From assembly GCA_963754125.1 (NCBI GenBank), contig CAVWEX010000001.1, positions 124,001-188,000 of the forward strand: a stretch of DNA of 64,000 nucleotides. The letters run 5' to 3'. This DNA is from RPQJ01 sp963754125. Its GTDB lineage: Bacteria; Pseudomonadota; Gammaproteobacteria; Steroidobacterales; Steroidobacteraceae. The notes under the pieces were generated by a model. The model worked only from the letters and a program-made list of their open reading frames with translations, made no database searches and was not told the DNA's origin. Of the stretch, positions 26,302 through 35,670 are shown one piece after another. The translations under genes and the position numbers were made by a program. The stretch's first letter is position 1; each line of letters opens with the position of its first letter.

Positions 26302-27773
26302 ACCGACTACACCGGCGGCGACATCCTCACCTTGGAGGGCGACACTCCGCAGTACGTCGAGGCCGTCGCGGTGAAGGACGGGAAGATCGTGTTCGTCGGC
26401 GGCAACGCCGATGCGGATGAGTTCAAGGGCGCCGCAACCACGGTTCATGACCTGCAGGGCAAGGCGTTGCTGCCCGGCTTCATCGACACCCACGTGCACT
26501 GGGGCCAGTTCGTGCTCCTGTCAGCCCTCGACAAGGTGAATCCGGCCGAGGTTGGCGATGTCGACGCTTATCTCCGGCACATGCAGGAAGTCGCTGCGAA
26601 GACTCCAGAGGGCGAGTGGGTCATCAACTACGGCTACGAAAAGCTGATGGTTCCGCCGTATCGCAACCTGACGCGCGAGGACCTCGATCGTGTTTCCACG
26701 AACCACCCGGTTTTTGCCCTTTACAACAACTTCCACTGGGCCACGGCGAATACCGCCGCACTGAAGAAGCTCGGCATCAATCGGGAATCACCGACCGATA
26801 TAGCGGGCGGCGGCGTCATCTTCAAGGACCAGAACGGCGAACCGACCGGGTTACTCACGGAGTCGGCCGTCTATGTCATTGGGCCGGTGGTCGCGGCACA
26901 GGTATCCCCCGAGAAACAGGCGGCCTTGCCCTTCGAGATCGGCAATCAGCTCAGTGCCAATGGCCTGACGACGATCGCTGACATGAGTTCCGGCAGCTCC
27001 GGCGGCGCGCAGGAAATCAGGGACCTGCAGATGCTCGCCAACGACGACCGATTTCCGCTTCGGCTCAGCGCCACGGTCATGTACGACGCCCTGCCGCAGA
27101 TGGAGCGGCCGATTCCGTGGGACGGACAATTCCAGGCCACGAGCTGCAAGCTGCTGCTGGATGCCTCGCTCGCCGGCGGCACCTCAGCGACGGTCAAACC
27201 TCAGCTCAATGGCTCGACCGGCAACCTGAACTACTCGCCGAAGTCCTTTCAGCAGGCGATCCAGGGTTGCATGGACAAGGGGTTCAGCGTCTCGACCCAC
27301 GTCATGGGCGATCGTGCGCACCAGGTGATGCTGCAGGCGTTCGAAAACCTGTCCTGCATGCCTATGGCGATCCGTTGCGGGACATGGTGCTGGGAGACGA
27401 AATGGCGTCCCGGTTGTTCGCGGCCGCGGAGTACGACAAGGCTGGCATCAACACTGCGCACCATTCCGACGGCCCGATCGTCGAGGCGCGACCGATGTAC
27501 CTGGTGTGGAGCGCGGTCAACCGGACGACGGTCAGCGGCAAGGTGCTCGGGCCCGAACTGCGGCAGCCCGCCTATGCAGCGCTGCTGGGCGTGACCCGCA
27601 ACGCCGCAAGGCAGCTCGGGCTCGGAGACGAGATCGGAAGCCTGGGTGTCGGCAAGCGCGCGGACTTCGCCGTCCTGACTCATAATCCGCTCAAGGTCGA
27701 TCCGACCAAGATCCGCGACGTCGCGGTACTGGAAACGATCAAGGGCGGGAAGACCTACTTCAGGAAGCAGTAG
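26302..27773 (+). pseudogene. Decayed YtcJ-like amidohydrolase: N-terminus and internal segment lost
   Basis: The reading starts immediately after the preceding stop codon, in the same frame, with TDYTGGDILTLEGD, i.e. at the first beta-strand of the amidohydrolase fold. The signal peptide, start codon and about 30-45 residues seen in the neighbour are absent. Metal motif FIDTHVHWG and later MGDRAHQVML are intact. Near 27350 the frame changes and roughly 40 residues that should hold the next histidine are missing before the sequence resumes as LRDMVLGDEMASRLF...TAHHSDGPI and runs to the normal C-terminus (VLETIKGGKTYFRKQ). The sequence is too damaged to be a single sequencing slip, so it is called a pseudogene. 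Confidence 0.7.
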
Positions 27774-27798
27774 CGCCGCAACCAAGGGGAAACGAATA

Positions 27799-29562
27799 AT
27801 GCTGAGTCTGAAAGCAAGAGCGCTGACCGCCGCCTCGTGTGCCGCGCTGATCGTCACCGCAGGCTGTGGTCGAAAGTCCGAGCCACCCGGTCCCGCCGCG
27901 TCGACCGTCACGTCGGTTGCGGCAGAGCAGGTCGCCGACACGATCTACGTCGGCGGCGACATCGTCACGATCAACGACGCGCAGCCGACCGCCGAGGCGC
28001 TGGCCGTGAAGGGCGGCAGGATCCTCGCCGTGGGGGCGCGGGCCGACGTCGAGTCGGCCCACAAGGGTGACGCGACCAAAATCGTGGACCTCGCCGGCAA
28101 GACCCTGCTCCCGGGCTTCCTCGACGCGCACAGCCACTATGTCAGCGCGTTGTCGGTGGCCAACCAGGCCAAGGTGTATGCGCCGCCCGCAGGGCCCGGC
28201 AAGGACGTGCCCGGCATCCTCGCGGCGATCGAGAAGTTCCGCGCCGACCGCGCGATCCCGAAGGGCCAACTGATCCAGGCCTACGGCTACGACGATACCG
28301 TCATGCCGGACGGCCGCCTCCTCAACCGCGACGACCTCGACCAGGCCTTCCCGGACAACCCGGTGCTGGTGGGTCACGTCTCGATGCACGGTGCGGTGAT
28401 GAACTCGGCGGCCCTCAAGCAGTTCGGCATAACGGCCGACACCAAGACCCCGCCGGGCGGAGTCATCGTGCGCAAGCCCGGCACGGACGAACCCTATGGC
28501 CTGGTCATGGAAACGGCCTATCTCCCCGTGTTTTCGAACCTGCCCCAGCCCACGAGCGAGCAGGAAATCGAGTTCAGCCGGGCGGCCCAGATGCTGTATG
28601 CCGAGGCCGGGGTGACCACCGCCCACGAGGGTGCGACCCATGCAGCGGATCTCGCCGTCATGAAACGCGCGACCGCGGCCGGCGCCAACATCATCGACAT
28701 CATCGCTTACCCCTTCATCACAGACCTCGACAAGATCCTCGAGGCGGTGCCGCTCGCGAGCTGGGGCCGATACGACAATCGCCTCAAGATCGGCGGCGTG
28801 AAGATCACCATCGACGGCTCACCGCAGGGCCGGACGGCCTTCTTCACCACCCCCTACCTCACCGGGGGACCGGGCGGCGAGAAGGACTGGCGCGGCGAGC
28901 TGACGTTCCCGCAGGACACGATCAACCAGATGGTGAAGCGTGTGTACGACATGGACGTGCCGCTCAACCTGCATGCAAACGGCGACGGCGCGATCGACGC
29001 GTTCATCAAGGCCCACGAGTTCGCCGCGGCCGGCGACCTGACGAAGGACCGCAGCGTGACGATGATTCACGCCCAGTTCACACGCAAGGATCAGCTCGAC
29101 AAGTTCGTGCAGTACCGGATCCGGCCTTCGTTTTACACGCTGCACACGTACTACTTCTACGAGGCGCACCTCACCAACCGCGGCCCGGACCAGGCCCGCT
29201 ACATCAGCCCCATGCGCGATGCGATCGACAAGAGCCTGCACCCGACCAATCACACCGATTTCTACGTGGCACCGCTCGACCCGATGTTCATGCTGTGGTC
29301 GGCGGTGAACCGCGTTTCGCGCGGCGGTGCCGAGGTCGGTCCCGATCAGCGGGTGACGCCGCTGGAAGGCCTCAAGGCCATGACGATCTGGGGCGCCGAG
29401 CAGTACGGCGAGCAGGACTCGAAGGGTTCGCTCGAACCGGGCAAGCTCGCCGACCTCGTGATACTCGACCGGAACCCCCTTGAGGTCGAGCCGATGGCCA
29501 TCAAGGACATCCGGGTGGTCGAGACGATCAAGGAAGGCGCGACCATCTACCCAGCACGGTAG
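27799..29562 (+). CDS. Lipoprotein amidohydrolase, YtcJ/AepA-like
   Basis: A 587-aa metallo-hydrolase with a lipoprotein signal (ALIVTAGCGRK, lipobox Cys about 25), so it is probably anchored in the outer membrane facing the periplasm. Family features: GGDIVTINDAQPTAEALAV at the N-terminal beta domain, LDAHSHYVS (HxH), GVKITIDGSPQGRT, LHANGDGAID and MIHAQFTRKDQL for the remaining histidines, and LADLVILDRNPL near the end. It acts on an amide, carbamate or similar bond; substrate unknown. It follows the decayed paralogue by 25 bases with a GGGGAAACG site before the ATG. Both may derive from one duplication. Confidence 0.82.
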   Translation: MLSLKARALTAASCAALIVTAGCGRKSEPPGPAASTVTSVAAEQVADTIYVGGDIVTINDAQPTAEALAVKGGRILAVGARADVESAHKGDATKIVDLAGKTLLPGFLDAHSHYVSALSVANQAKVYAPPAGPGKDVPGILAAIEKFRADRAIPKGQLIQAYGYDDTVMPDGRLLNRDDLDQAFPDNPVLVGHVSMHGAVMNSAALKQFGITADTKTPPGGVIVRKPGTDEPYGLVMETAYLPVFSNLPQPTSEQEIEFSRAAQMLYAEAGVTTAHEGATHAADLAVMKRATAAGANIIDIIAYPFITDLDKILEAVPLASWGRYDNRLKIGGVKITIDGSPQGRTAFFTTPYLTGGPGGEKDWRGELTFPQDTINQMVKRVYDMDVPLNLHANGDGAIDAFIKAHEFAAAGDLTKDRSVTMIHAQFTRKDQLDKFVQYRIRPSFYTLHTYYFYEAHLTNRGPDQARYISPMRDAIDKSLHPTNHTDFYVAPLDPMFMLWSAVNRVSRGGAEVGPDQRVTPLEGLKAMTIWGAEQYGEQDSKGSLEPGKLADLVILDRNPLEVEPMAIKDIRVVETIKEGATIYPAR

Positions 29563-29605
29563 CCGCCATGCAAACTGCGCGACTCAAGCATCACGGAGAT
29601 TCCTA

Positions 29606-30412
29606 GTGGACACCGAATCGATCAAGCAGCTGCTCGGCACGACGGCAATCGACCTCGCGCTGAAGATCCTGGCGGCACTCGCCTTCTGGTTCATCGGCCG
29701 CTGGCTGATCGGCCGGGTCGTCGCGGTGATGCGCGCGGCCATGAACCGCAATCACGTCGATCCGACGCTGATCAAGTACCTGGGCTCGATCGTCGCGGTC
29801 GCCCTGAACATCGCATTGGCGCTCGGCATCCTCGGCTACTTCGGCGTCCAGACCACCTCGTTCGCCGCCATGCTGGCCGGCGCCGGTGTCGCCATCGGTG
29901 CGGCGTGGAGCGGAATGCTCGGCAATTTCGCGGCCGGCGCGTTCATGCTGATCCTGCGACCCTTCAAGGTGGGCGACTTCGTCAGCGTCGGCGGAGTCGT
30001 CGGCACGGTGCACGAGCTGGGCCTGTTCGGCACCACGATCGTCACGCCCGACAACGTGATGACGCTGGTCGGCAACGGCAAGATCTTCGGCGACACGATC
30101 CAGAACTTCTCCGCGCTGCCGGTCCGCCGCGTCGAGCGCACGGCCCAACTCGCGGGCGGGGTCGATGCCCTCGATGCGATCGAGCGCCTGCGTGCCGCCG
30201 TCGCGAAGATCCCGAATGTCGCCGCGGAGCCCAAGCCCGAGGTGAGCCTGCTCGACCTGAACCTCGTCGGCCCCGTGATCTCGGTGCGGCCGTACACGCA
30301 CACCGACCATTATTGGCAGGTGTACTTCGACACGAACGAAGCCATCGTGCGCACGGCCCGCGAGGCCGGCTGGCCCGCGCCGACGCCGAGCCAGATCATC
30401 CGGCAGGTCTGA
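29606..30412 (+). CDS. MscS-type mechanosensitive channel, 268 aa
   Basis: A GTG start at 29606, after CGGAG, gives a protein the length of E. coli MscS. Three predicted membrane helices are in the first 110 residues; the third is the pore helix with the Ala/Gly ridge (AAMLAGAGVAIGAAWSG). The beta domain follows with RPFKVGDFVSVGGVVGTV, the family signature, and VTPDNVMTLVGNGKI. Such channels open under membrane tension to release solutes on osmotic downshock. It stands downstream of the amidohydrolase on the same strand. Confidence 0.92.
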   Translation: MDTESIKQLLGTTAIDLALKILAALAFWFIGRWLIGRVVAVMRAAMNRNHVDPTLIKYLGSIVAVALNIALALGILGYFGVQTTSFAAMLAGAGVAIGAAWSGMLGNFAAGAFMLILRPFKVGDFVSVGGVVGTVHELGLFGTTIVTPDNVMTLVGNGKIFGDTIQNFSALPVRRVERTAQLAGGVDALDAIERLRAAVAKIPNVAAEPKPEVSLLDLNLVGPVISVRPYTHTDHYWQVYFDTNEAIVRTAREAGWPAPTPSQIIRQV

Positions 30413-30439
30413 GGAAACGCCGATCCGCGGCCCGGGGCC

Positions 30440-30961
30440 TCAGAACTCGTCCTCACCCGTCAGTTCTTTCTCGATGCGGTCGGCGCTCAGCATCACGACC
30501 TCGATCACTTCCTGGAGCGTGGACGCGTCGGCCGTGGCGACGACGGGTGCGGAGAACACCACGAGGTATTCCTCGGGGCCCTGGTTGACCTGCCAGGCCC
30601 CGAGGACCATTCGGGCGTTCTCCTTGAGCAGGTAACTGGCAAGTTCTGCAGGCGGAGCGCCCTTGCCGCGGGAAGCGATCGACCACACGTCGCGGATCTC
30701 GAGCTGGTCGAGCTTGGCGGTGCCCGAGGCGACCCAGACCAGCTGGCTGCGTCCGTCGGCGACGTCGTACTTCAGTCGGAAGTCGCCCTCGTCGACGATG
30801 TAGGCGAGCTTGGCTGAAGCAAGCGCCGCCTCGACGCGCGGATCGACGGCTGGCTCATCGGGGCTCACGGGCTCCGCTGCTCGGGCCCCGAGAGCTGCGA
30901 GCAGCAGGAGCATCGCCGGCAGGATCTGCCGTTGGCGTATCGAATGGCACCCGTTCAGCAC
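30440..30961 (-). CDS. Secreted YbjN-like protein, 173 aa
   Basis: A GTG at 30961, 8 bases after the stop of the dienelactone hydrolase, allows a signal peptide (RQILPAMLLLLAALGARA); an internal ATG at 30913 is the alternative. The mature domain (RLKYDVADGRSQLVWVA, a central ELASYLLKENARMVLGAW and a final EVVMLSADRIEKEL) resembles the YbjN superfamily, whose members are small alpha/beta domains related to chaperone folds, usually cytoplasmic. The assignment rests on pattern recognition only. It is likely co-transcribed with the hydrolase upstream. Confidence 0.55.
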   Translation of the reverse strand: MLNGCHSIRQRQILPAMLLLLAALGARAAEPVSPDEPAVDPRVEAALASAKLAYIVDEGDFRLKYDVADGRSQLVWVASGTAKLDQLEIRDVWSIASRGKGAPPAELASYLLKENARMVLGAWQVNQGPEEYLVVFSAPVVATADASTLQEVIEVVMLSADRIEKELTGEDEF

Positions 30962-30969
30962 AGAACCGC

Positions 30970-31873
30970 CTACGACCGCAGCTTGCGATTGAACAGCTCC
31001 ACCGTCCGGCTCCACGCCAGCTTCGCCGCCTCCGCGTCGTAGCGCGGCGTCGTGTCGTTGTGAAATCCGTGCTGCGTGTCCGGGTAGAAGTGCGCGGTGT
31101 GCGTCACGCCCGCCGCCTTCAGCGCCGTCTCGTATGGCGGCCAGCTCGCGTTGACCCGCTCGTCGTTCGCGGCGAAGTGCAGCAGTAAGTTCCGCCTTGA
31201 TCGCCGCCACGTTATCGAGCGGCGGCGCGCTGCCATAGAACGGCACCGCCACCGCGAGATCGGGCAACGCCACCGCCAGCCGGTTTGCAATCGCGCCGCC
31301 GTAGCAGAACCCGACGACGCCGAGCCGGCCGTTCGTATCGGGCTGCGAGCGCAGGTAGCCTGTCGCCGCGACGAAGTCCTCGAACGCCCTTGGCTGCTCG
31401 AGCTTCTGGAACAAGGCGCGCGCCTGATCCTCGTCGCCCGGGTAGCCGCCGAGCGGGAACAGCGCATCGGGCGCGAGCGCCACGAAGTTCTCGAGCGCGA
31501 CCCGCCGCGCCACGTCCTCGATGTGCGGGTTGAGGCCGCGGTTCTCGTGCACGACCAGCACCAGCGGCAACGACCCACTCGCCTTCGCGGGCCGCACCAG
31601 GTAGCCGCGCGCCCGGCCGTGACCCTTCGGCGAGTCGTACTCGACGTAGCGCGCTTCGAGCCTCGGCTCGCTCGGTGCCACCTGCTGTGCCTCGGCAAAC
31701 CGCGGGCTCAACGCGCCTAAGAGTCCCGCGGCGGTCACCGTGCCGACCGCGAACTTGGCCACCCTCGCGAGAAAGGTGCGCCGATCGATGTCGCCGTGAA
31801 CGTACTGATCGAAGACCAGCAGCACCTCGGGATCAAAATCACTCGCGCGCTGCATCGGTGGTCGATCGGACAT
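30970..31873 (-). CDS. Dienelactone hydrolase family protein with Tat signal, one frameshift
   Basis: Starts at the ATG 31873 with GGAGGACACCC upstream. The N-terminus has a soluble lead, then RRTFLARVAKFAVGTVTAAG, a probable twin-arginine export signal. The alpha/beta hydrolase triad is complete once the frame is repaired: nucleophile Cys in GFCYGG, Asp in NDERVN, His in TQHGFHND; ENRGL supplies the family glutamate. The shift is at 31187-31188 (one extra base in agtaagttc), which turns a normal LLLHFAANDE into an unrelated tail. Likely hydrolyses lactones or esters in the periplasm. Confidence 0.8.
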
Positions 31874-31961
31874 GGGTGTCCTCCCCTGCTGTGACGATGA
31901 GACTAACGCATCCTCGTCGTGATTCGGAAACGGCCATGCATCGTTGCGCCTCGCCTGGGAA

Positions 31962-32276
31962 TCAACGCGACAGGACGTCCCCCCATTCCGGGTGGCGTTC
32001 GAACTGCGACTTGGCAAACGGACAGAGCGGGATGATCCTGAAGCCCTCCCGCCGAGCATCCTCGACCGCGCGCAGCACCAGCGCCTGCCCCACACCCCGA
32101 CCGCGCAGGGCACCCGGAACCTCGGTGTGATCGATGATGATCAGCGCCGCCGAGGCACGTGAATACGTCATCTCCGCCTCGTGCCCATCCACGACGACCG
32201 TCCAGCGACCACCCGAGGGCACTCGCTCCTCGCGTTGGATGTCGGCCGTGGAAACCTGCCCGTCCGAGGCGCTCAT
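31962..32276 (-). CDS. Small GNAT-fold N-acetyltransferase (YjdJ/NATD1-like)
   Basis: A 104-aa protein with the shortened GNAT fold of the YjdJ/NATD1 family: AEMTYSRASAALIIIDHTEV forms the beta core (given here as two adjacent strands), RGRGVGQALVLRAVEDAR is the acetyl-CoA-binding loop and helix, and CPFAKSQFERHPEW is the conserved C-terminal signature. No substrate is firmly established for such proteins. It ends 85 bases from the hydrolase start and begins 4 bases after the beta-propeller gene stop, so it is probably translated from the same message. Confidence 0.85.
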   Translation of the reverse strand: MSASDGQVSTADIQREERVPSGGRWTVVVDGHEAEMTYSRASAALIIIDHTEVPGALRGRGVGQALVLRAVEDARREGFRIIPLCPFAKSQFERHPEWGDVLSR

Positions 32277-32280
32277 GGCA

Positions 32281-33594
32281 TCACTTCAGGCGGATCGTCA
32301 GGGCGTGCACGTCCGCCCGCTCCAAGCCGCTCGAATCGACGTTGGTCGCGGGCGCGACCGACTCGAACGTGCCACCTCGACCACCCTCCGTCACCTTGAT
32401 CACGCCGACTCCGGGCGTGCTGCCGGTGCTGACATGGGGGTCGGCCGTGAGCGGGTTCGGCCCGCGCAGCGACATGAAGACGTGGCTGCCGTTCGGCGAG
32501 GTGGCGAGCAGGTCGGGCGTCGGATCGTCGCTAGCGGCACCGGCGAGCGGGATCTCGTTGACGACCTCGTCCGTCGCCGTGTCGATGACCCACAGGAAGT
32601 TCCGGCCTCGGTCGGCGATCCACAGGTAACGCTGGTGCTTGGTGAGCGTCGCCCCGTGTGCGTCGGCGTCCTCGGATGCATCGCTCAGGACCACCCTCGG
32701 CGCCGGAACGTTCGGCGGATTCAATGCCGAGAAGCCTGCCACCGGGAACGCGTAGACGTCGGCACCGTAGAGGTGCGATGCGGTGCCCCCGCCCGAATCC
32801 ACGTACATCTTCTCACCCACCTGGGCCCCGAGGCAGCCGTTGGGATGCACGGTGTCCACGTCGTACTCGGCCACGATCTCCATCGGCGTCTTCTTCGCAT
32901 CGACGACGAACAGGCCGCCGCCGCGCAGCGTCACGAACACATAGCGACTGGTTGACTCGATGATCGGGCAGATCGGTGCGTTGTCGGGCCGGATCGTCGC
33001 CTCCTGGCAGGCCACGCCGTTCGGCGTGATGCACGTGGCGAGGTTGATCATCGCCGCGGAATTCAGCGCGAACGTGTTGGTCGCGTAGTCGGTGTCGATG
33101 CGCTCGAACAGCTTGCCGTTCTGGTTGGCGACTGCGAGGTAGGATTCGTCCGGGGACGGGATCGCGAAGTGGACCTGGCGCGCACCGCCTGCGCCCGGCG
33201 TGGTGCGGATGCAGTCGATCGGCGTCCGCGTCCGGGCATCCATGATCAGCACGTGCCCGGTCGCAACGAAAGAGATGATCGCGTGCGTCTGGCTCGGGTT
33301 CATGGCAATCATGTGCGGACGCACGGGATTGACGCCGGTCAGTTCGAAGCACCGTGCGGATGCCGCTCCGCTCAGGTCGATGACCTCGGGCACCGCGCGG
33401 TTCCCGCGGCGGCCGCGCTCGAGATCCTTCCCGTCATGGATGTACAGCGTTCCACCGAAAGTCTTCCCGTAGCTGTTCGACTGGTCGATGGACCAGACCT
33501 CGTATTTCCCCTCGGCCACCGCCGTGGCCACGGGCATCGACGATCCGCACAGGCAACCGAACAGGAATGTCGCGAGTGTCGCTGTCTTGTTCAT
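32281..33594 (-). CDS. Secreted beta-propeller (YVTN-type repeat) protein
   Basis: The ATG at 33594 follows GGGGGA and opens a signal peptide (MNKTATLATFLFGCLCGSSM). The roughly 437-aa product has repeating blade-like units: HVLIMDARTRTPIDCIRT, YVFVTLRGGGLFVVDA, YLWIADRGRNFLWVIDTAT, HVFMSLRGPNPL. This is the pattern of YVTN/lactonase-like seven-bladed propellers. Paired cysteines (CITPNGVAC, CPII) suggest disulfides in the periplasm. A catalytic role cannot be assigned; surface recognition or redox-protein scaffolding are alternatives. The GNAT gene follows at once. Confidence 0.72.
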   Translation of the reverse strand: MNKTATLATFLFGCLCGSSMPVATAVAEGKYEVWSIDQSNSYGKTFGGTLYIHDGKDLERGRRGNRAVPEVIDLSGAASARCFELTGVNPVRPHMIAMNPSQTHAIISFVATGHVLIMDARTRTPIDCIRTTPGAGGARQVHFAIPSPDESYLAVANQNGKLFERIDTDYATNTFALNSAAMINLATCITPNGVACQEATIRPDNAPICPIIESTSRYVFVTLRGGGLFVVDAKKTPMEIVAEYDVDTVHPNGCLGAQVGEKMYVDSGGGTASHLYGADVYAFPVAGFSALNPPNVPAPRVVLSDASEDADAHGATLTKHQRYLWIADRGRNFLWVIDTATDEVVNEIPLAGAASDDPTPDLLATSPNGSHVFMSLRGPNPLTADPHVSTGSTPGVGVIKVTEGGRGGTFESVAPATNVDSSGLERADVHALTIRLK

Positions 33595-33917
33595 GTGATT
33601 TCCCCCTGCGTATTTTCGAGTCGTTCGATCGTCCACGGAAGCGCCACGGGAACCGTGGCAGCGGACGCAGGCACCGCTGCTCGCCGCAGCGGCCCGTCAG
33701 CTCAAATGTGAGTCGGAAACGATTGCAGAACGCGCGTTCCGTGCTGGATGCGACCGTCGGTTCGCATCGTCTGGACGTCCGTGCGGCGAAGCGCCCTGAA
33801 CCAGTCCAAACTCCGTGGTGATTACTACGCCCGCTGCCGCGACACTGCAAGGGGCAACTGGCGCGACGCGCGCCCGGTCAAGCGGCGCGGAGAGCTCCGC
33901 GGGCACGGCCAGGTCGC
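33595..33917. other. Intergenic region, 323 bases
   Basis: Lies between two genes on the minus strand (the beta-propeller gene start and the DUF4382 gene stop). It should hold the promoter of the beta-propeller gene. Several open frames cross it but none has a Shine-Dalgarno, plausible composition or recognisable motif. I see no clear hairpin with a T-tract. Confidence 0.5.
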
Positions 33918-34790
33918 TCAATTGAGGTTGCGCTGCAGCACGTCATCCGTGTCGACCTGAATATTCGTTACGTTGCGGAAGGCGAGGTCGTCGTCGACCT
34001 CCAGGAGGTCCTCGTTGCCCTTGCAGGTCAATGCCAGCGTGTAGTCGCCAGCCGGCAGAAACCGCAGTGCGTACCGGGAACTCGCGATGAACGGATCGAC
34101 CACCACGCGAGTCGTCGCCAGCGGCTCGACTCCGGCGCCATCGAGGTCGTCCGGCTGCACGTCCGCGCCCGAGAACAGGTAGACGGCCCCGCCCGTGGCC
34201 AACGAAGTGCCCACGGGACAGGCGACCGTGACGGTACCCTCGATCCGCGCCGCATCGTCGGTTCGGATCGCGCGCAATCGTGGCGCCAGCGTGTATTCGG
34301 CATTGGCTTCGTCGAAACTCAGGGACTGACGAAGGTCCAGCATGAGCGTGAGTTTCTCCTGGCTACTCTCCTCGTCCTCGACCAGGAAATCGACGGCGGC
34401 GAACTCGCCGTCGGCGAGCAGCAACGGAAACTCATCGTTGCCGACCGTCACGGCGTTGTCGCCTTCGTCCTCGTCGAAGAGCAGTCGAACACCGCTGTAC
34501 CGTCCGACCGGAAGTTCCTCATCCGTGAACAGTCGCAGCGGATCACCGTCCGTCAGATCGATCAGGTCCACGAGTTCGCCCGTGCGGAACTCCAGCGTCA
34601 CGCTGGTGCCGTCGTCCCTGCGGAAATCGAGACCGAGGACATTGGCCTCCACGCCGCTGATATCGGGATCCGACGGCGCATCCGTGCCGAGATCGGACGT
34701 GAAGCGCACATCGCATCCGGCGAGAACCAGCCCCAGTGCAACGATCAGCAGGGCCTTGCGGGTTCGTCCAGGTTCGAGATCGAGTTGCAT
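33918..34790 (-). CDS. DUF4382-like lipoprotein, 290 aa
   Basis: The N-terminus (KALLIVALGLVLAGCDVRF) has a lipobox with Cys near residue 26. The mature protein is acidic and beta-rich. The first domain (ISGVEANVLGLDFRRDDG ... LPVGRYSGVRLLFDEDE) matches the DUF4382 pattern of exported lipoproteins with an immunoglobulin-like or transthyretin-like fold. A second part (RIEGTVTVACPVGTS ... FLPAGDYTLALTC) looks like a carboxypeptidase-regulatory-like beta domain with a Cys pair. Probably an outer-membrane surface lipoprotein of unknown role. Confidence 0.68.
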   Translation of the reverse strand: MQLDLEPGRTRKALLIVALGLVLAGCDVRFTSDLGTDAPSDPDISGVEANVLGLDFRRDDGTSVTLEFRTGELVDLIDLTDGDPLRLFTDEELPVGRYSGVRLLFDEDEGDNAVTVGNDEFPLLLADGEFAAVDFLVEDEESSQEKLTLMLDLRQSLSFDEANAEYTLAPRLRAIRTDDAARIEGTVTVACPVGTSLATGGAVYLFSGADVQPDDLDGAGVEPLATTRVVVDPFIASSRYALRFLPAGDYTLALTCKGNEDLLEVDDDLAFRNVTNIQVDTDDVLQRNLN

Positions 34791-34819
34791 GAGGATCTGG
34801 CCTCCAATTCAAAGTGCGC

Positions 34820-35476
34820 TCACGGCAGCACTGGCGGCCTGCGCACCACGCCCGCGATGGCGGTGTGCGGGGCCTGCCAGCCCGGCCCGTCGAACCACGG
34901 ATCGCCCTGCACGCAGGCGACCAGCATATCGAGCGAGTCCACGCCCCAGAACAGCCGACCGTCCACCTCCAAGGTCGGTACGCCGAACACCCCCTTCGAT
35001 ATTGCCGAGTCGGTGGCATCCCGCAATGCCTGCTTGACCTCGCCGGACTGAGGGTCACGCCGCGGCGCCAGCCGTCGCGCCAGCCCCGCGAGTCGGGTTG
35101 GCTCGTTGGCATCGCCGCCGCCCTGCCAGACGTGCCGGAAGACTTCCTCGCAGACCGACCGGCTCGGCGTCTCGCCCGCCGACGCGCAGGCCGTCGCGAG
35201 GCGAAGCAAGGCCAGTGGGTTGAAGGGGTGCTGTGCCGGCGTCTGCAGCGTCACACCGTGGCGGTGGGCCATCCAGGCGACATGGCGAAACGTCCAGGCG
35301 CGCTTCGGCTCGATCTCGGCCGGACCCTTCTGACCCCACTGGCCGAGCAGTCCGGCAAACAGCACCGGCCGATAGCAGATCGTGACGGTGAGTCCGTCGA
35401 GCGCTTGGGGCAGTCGCTCGAAAGCGAGGTAAGCGTAGGGCGAGATGACGTCGAACCAGAACGTGAGATGCTTCAT
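34820..35476 (-). CDS. 2-hydroxychromene-2-carboxylate isomerase / DsbA-like (GST kappa) protein
   Basis: A 218-aa thioredoxin-fold enzyme. The N-terminal FWFDVISPYAYLAFERL is the typical SPY start of HCCA isomerases, with Ser in place of the DsbA active Cys. The C-terminal FGVPTLEVDGRLFWGVDSLDML is the matching cis-Pro and substrate-loop region. In this family the reaction is glutathione-dependent isomerisation in aromatic (naphthalene-type) degradation, though many members have other or unknown roles. No ring-cleavage genes are adjacent, so the true substrate is open. Confidence 0.85.
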   Translation of the reverse strand: MKHLTFWFDVISPYAYLAFERLPQALDGLTVTICYRPVLFAGLLGQWGQKGPAEIEPKRAWTFRHVAWMAHRHGVTLQTPAQHPFNPLALLRLATACASAGETPSRSVCEEVFRHVWQGGGDANEPTRLAGLARRLAPRRDPQSGEVKQALRDATDSAISKGVFGVPTLEVDGRLFWGVDSLDMLVACVQGDPWFDGPGWQAPHTAIAGVVRRPPVLP

Positions 35477-35670
35477 TCACGACGCTCCCGGATGCGGCCT
35501 GCGGACGGCTTCGCCGCTCATTCTCTCACTCGCGTGTACCCCGCGCATGGCGCGCGAGCGGCCCGCCTCCCCGCCTGCCCACGGCCGTTCAAACCTTCCA
35601 CCGCCGCGAGGCATCTGAAGAGCAATCGCAACCCTTATGGAGCCGCTGCCTGGTCGGTCGCGGAGTCACC

